A stretch of 5,438 bases of DNA from an archaeon (lineage in GTDB: Archaea > Thermoproteota > Nitrososphaeria > Nitrososphaerales > Gagatemarchaeaceae), in contig JAKAPN010000086.1 in assembly GCA_021822995.1 (NCBI GenBank), forward strand, positions 1 to 5,438. The letters run 5' to 3'. A model generated the notes under the pieces. The model saw only the letters and a list, made by a program, of their open reading frames with translations. It searched no databases and had not been told where the DNA came from. The translations under genes and the position numbers were made by a program. This document shows positions 4,787 through 5,438 of the stretch, in pieces (position 1 is the stretch's first letter; every line of letters starts with the position of its first letter).

Positions 4787-5438
4787 GTAGGACTTCGCCA
4801 GCCGGATCGCGAGGTCAGCCGCTTCCATCGCCCCAGATGCGAACAGGTACACGTTCGGCTCGATTCCACCGCCCCCCTGTTCGACGACAGCGTCGAAGCT
4901 CTCCCGGGAAGAGCGCAGCTTCCTTTCGATCGCTGCGACCGTGGGGTCCTCGACCCCTTCCCTCGGAACCCCCGCCACCGCGAGCGACCTAAGCCCAGCC
5001 TTCCTCATCGCCGTGTCCATCCTCCGGTCGAAGCGCAGGTTGATGCACGCCCTGACATCCCTGCTCCGGGACCTTGCGAGGAGCAGGACTCTGGCCATGT
5101 GGGCAGAAGCCCCGGCCTCGGGCGGCAGCATCGCCTTTGCTCTCCCTCTGACCTTTACTATCCTCCCCGGGACAGCGACCACGTCTGACGGGGTGGACGC
5201 GTCTCCTGCAGCGCACGCGATGTTGACGGACACTTCCGGCATCACGAGCACGAAGTCAGCAGATCCCTCGAGCTGCCTCACCGCCGCCGCAACTTCGGCG
5301 ACCGCCTTTTCCTTCACCCCGTCTTCCCGGCCGTACTCCCCTATGCAGAAGTCGCACTCGGAGAGCGAAGGGTGCAGCGCGCGGTGGGCGTCGCAGACCG
5401 CCCCCCGGCCCAGGAGGTCCTTCCAGATCGAGGACAGA
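4775..5438 (-). CDS. ThiN-domain protein with N-terminal Cys/His element, likely ThiR-type regulator or thiamine-phosphate synthase (5' truncated by window)
   Basis: The frame is open to the right edge, so the N-terminus is missing; 220 residues are visible. Visible residues 15-31 contain C-x2-H-x9-C-x2-C (Cys15, His18, Cys28, Cys31), a likely zinc-binding knuckle. From about 60 to the end is a ThiN domain: MPEVSVNIACA, then VVAVPGRIVKVRGR, PPEAGASAHMARVLL, CINLRFDRRM and FDAVVEQGGGGIEPNVYLF. ThiN domains join or bind thiamine phosphate. Arg92 (PGR) and His113 (GASAH) are 21 residues apart, the spacing I recall for the two residues essential in the Pyrobaculum ThiDN enzyme, so activity is not excluded. 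In archaea ThiN is fused either to ThiD kinase or to a helix-turn-helix domain in the ThiR regulator; a Cys/His linker instead of ThiD sequence favours the regulator (inference). The GTG at 5315-5317 is internal, not the start. The end overlaps pyrG by 12 nt. Confidence 0.8.
   Translation of the reverse strand, partial: LSSIWKDLLGRGAVCDAHRALHPSLSECDFCIGEYGREDGVKEKAVAEVAAAVRQLEGSADFVLVMPEVSVNIACAAGDASTPSDVVAVPGRIVKVRGRAKAMLPPEAGASAHMARVLLLARSRSRDVRACINLRFDRRMDTAMRKAGLRSLAVAGVPREGVEDPTVAAIERKLRSSRESFDAVVEQGGGGIEPNVYLFASGAMEAADLAIRLAKSYSAG

Noticed and set aside
4775..5317. The ThiN gene starting at the GTG at 5317 as a 180-residue complete protein
   Set aside because: The frame stays open to 5438 with a plausible Cys/His element and no stop, so the gene most likely continues beyond the window.

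Overview
The window looks like a compact stretch of archaeal chromosome, rich in G+C. The archaeal assignment rests on four things seen here. There is an AbrB-PhoU fusion regulator. There is a ThiN-domain protein with an extra N-terminal part. Isolated A+T-rich TATA-like boxes lie about 25-30 nt before several start codons. Most starts are GTG or TTG, as expected where many messages are leaderless. I cannot fix the lineage from sequence alone; a TACK or thaumarchaeal-like uncultured archaeon is a reasonable guess, but it is inference.

Layout, left to right. (1) The C-terminal end of an isocitrate/isopropylmalate dehydrogenase family enzyme (+) meets, tail to tail, a small acylphosphatase gene (-). 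(2) The acylphosphatase is the second gene of a two-gene minus-strand unit headed by a MarC-family membrane protein. (3) A 56-nt divergent spacer holding one A+T-rich box separates that unit from a plus-strand run: a stand-alone DUF59/MIP18 protein, then (4-nt gap) a YbaK/ProX-type aminoacyl-tRNA deacylase, then (32-nt gap) an AbrB-PhoU regulator, then (44-nt gap with a good TATA-like box) full-length CTP synthase, pyrG. (4) The end of pyrG overlaps by 12 nt the end of a minus-strand gene whose visible part is a CxxH-x9-CxxC element followed by a ThiN domain. It runs off the right edge and resembles the archaeal thiamine regulator/ThiN family.

Functionally these are mostly housekeeping genes: central metabolism, CTP synthesis, editing of mischarged tRNA, Fe-S maturation, phosphate regulation and thiamine. 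The arrangement does not point to a single pathway. There is no mobile element, CRISPR array, RNA gene or gene-free stretch over 60 nt. I see no convincing sign of an undescribed multi-gene system. The points worth a second look are in the short promoter regions (repeated ATAGAG/TAGAGAA words, a shared divergent TATA box) and in the edge-truncated ThiN protein.
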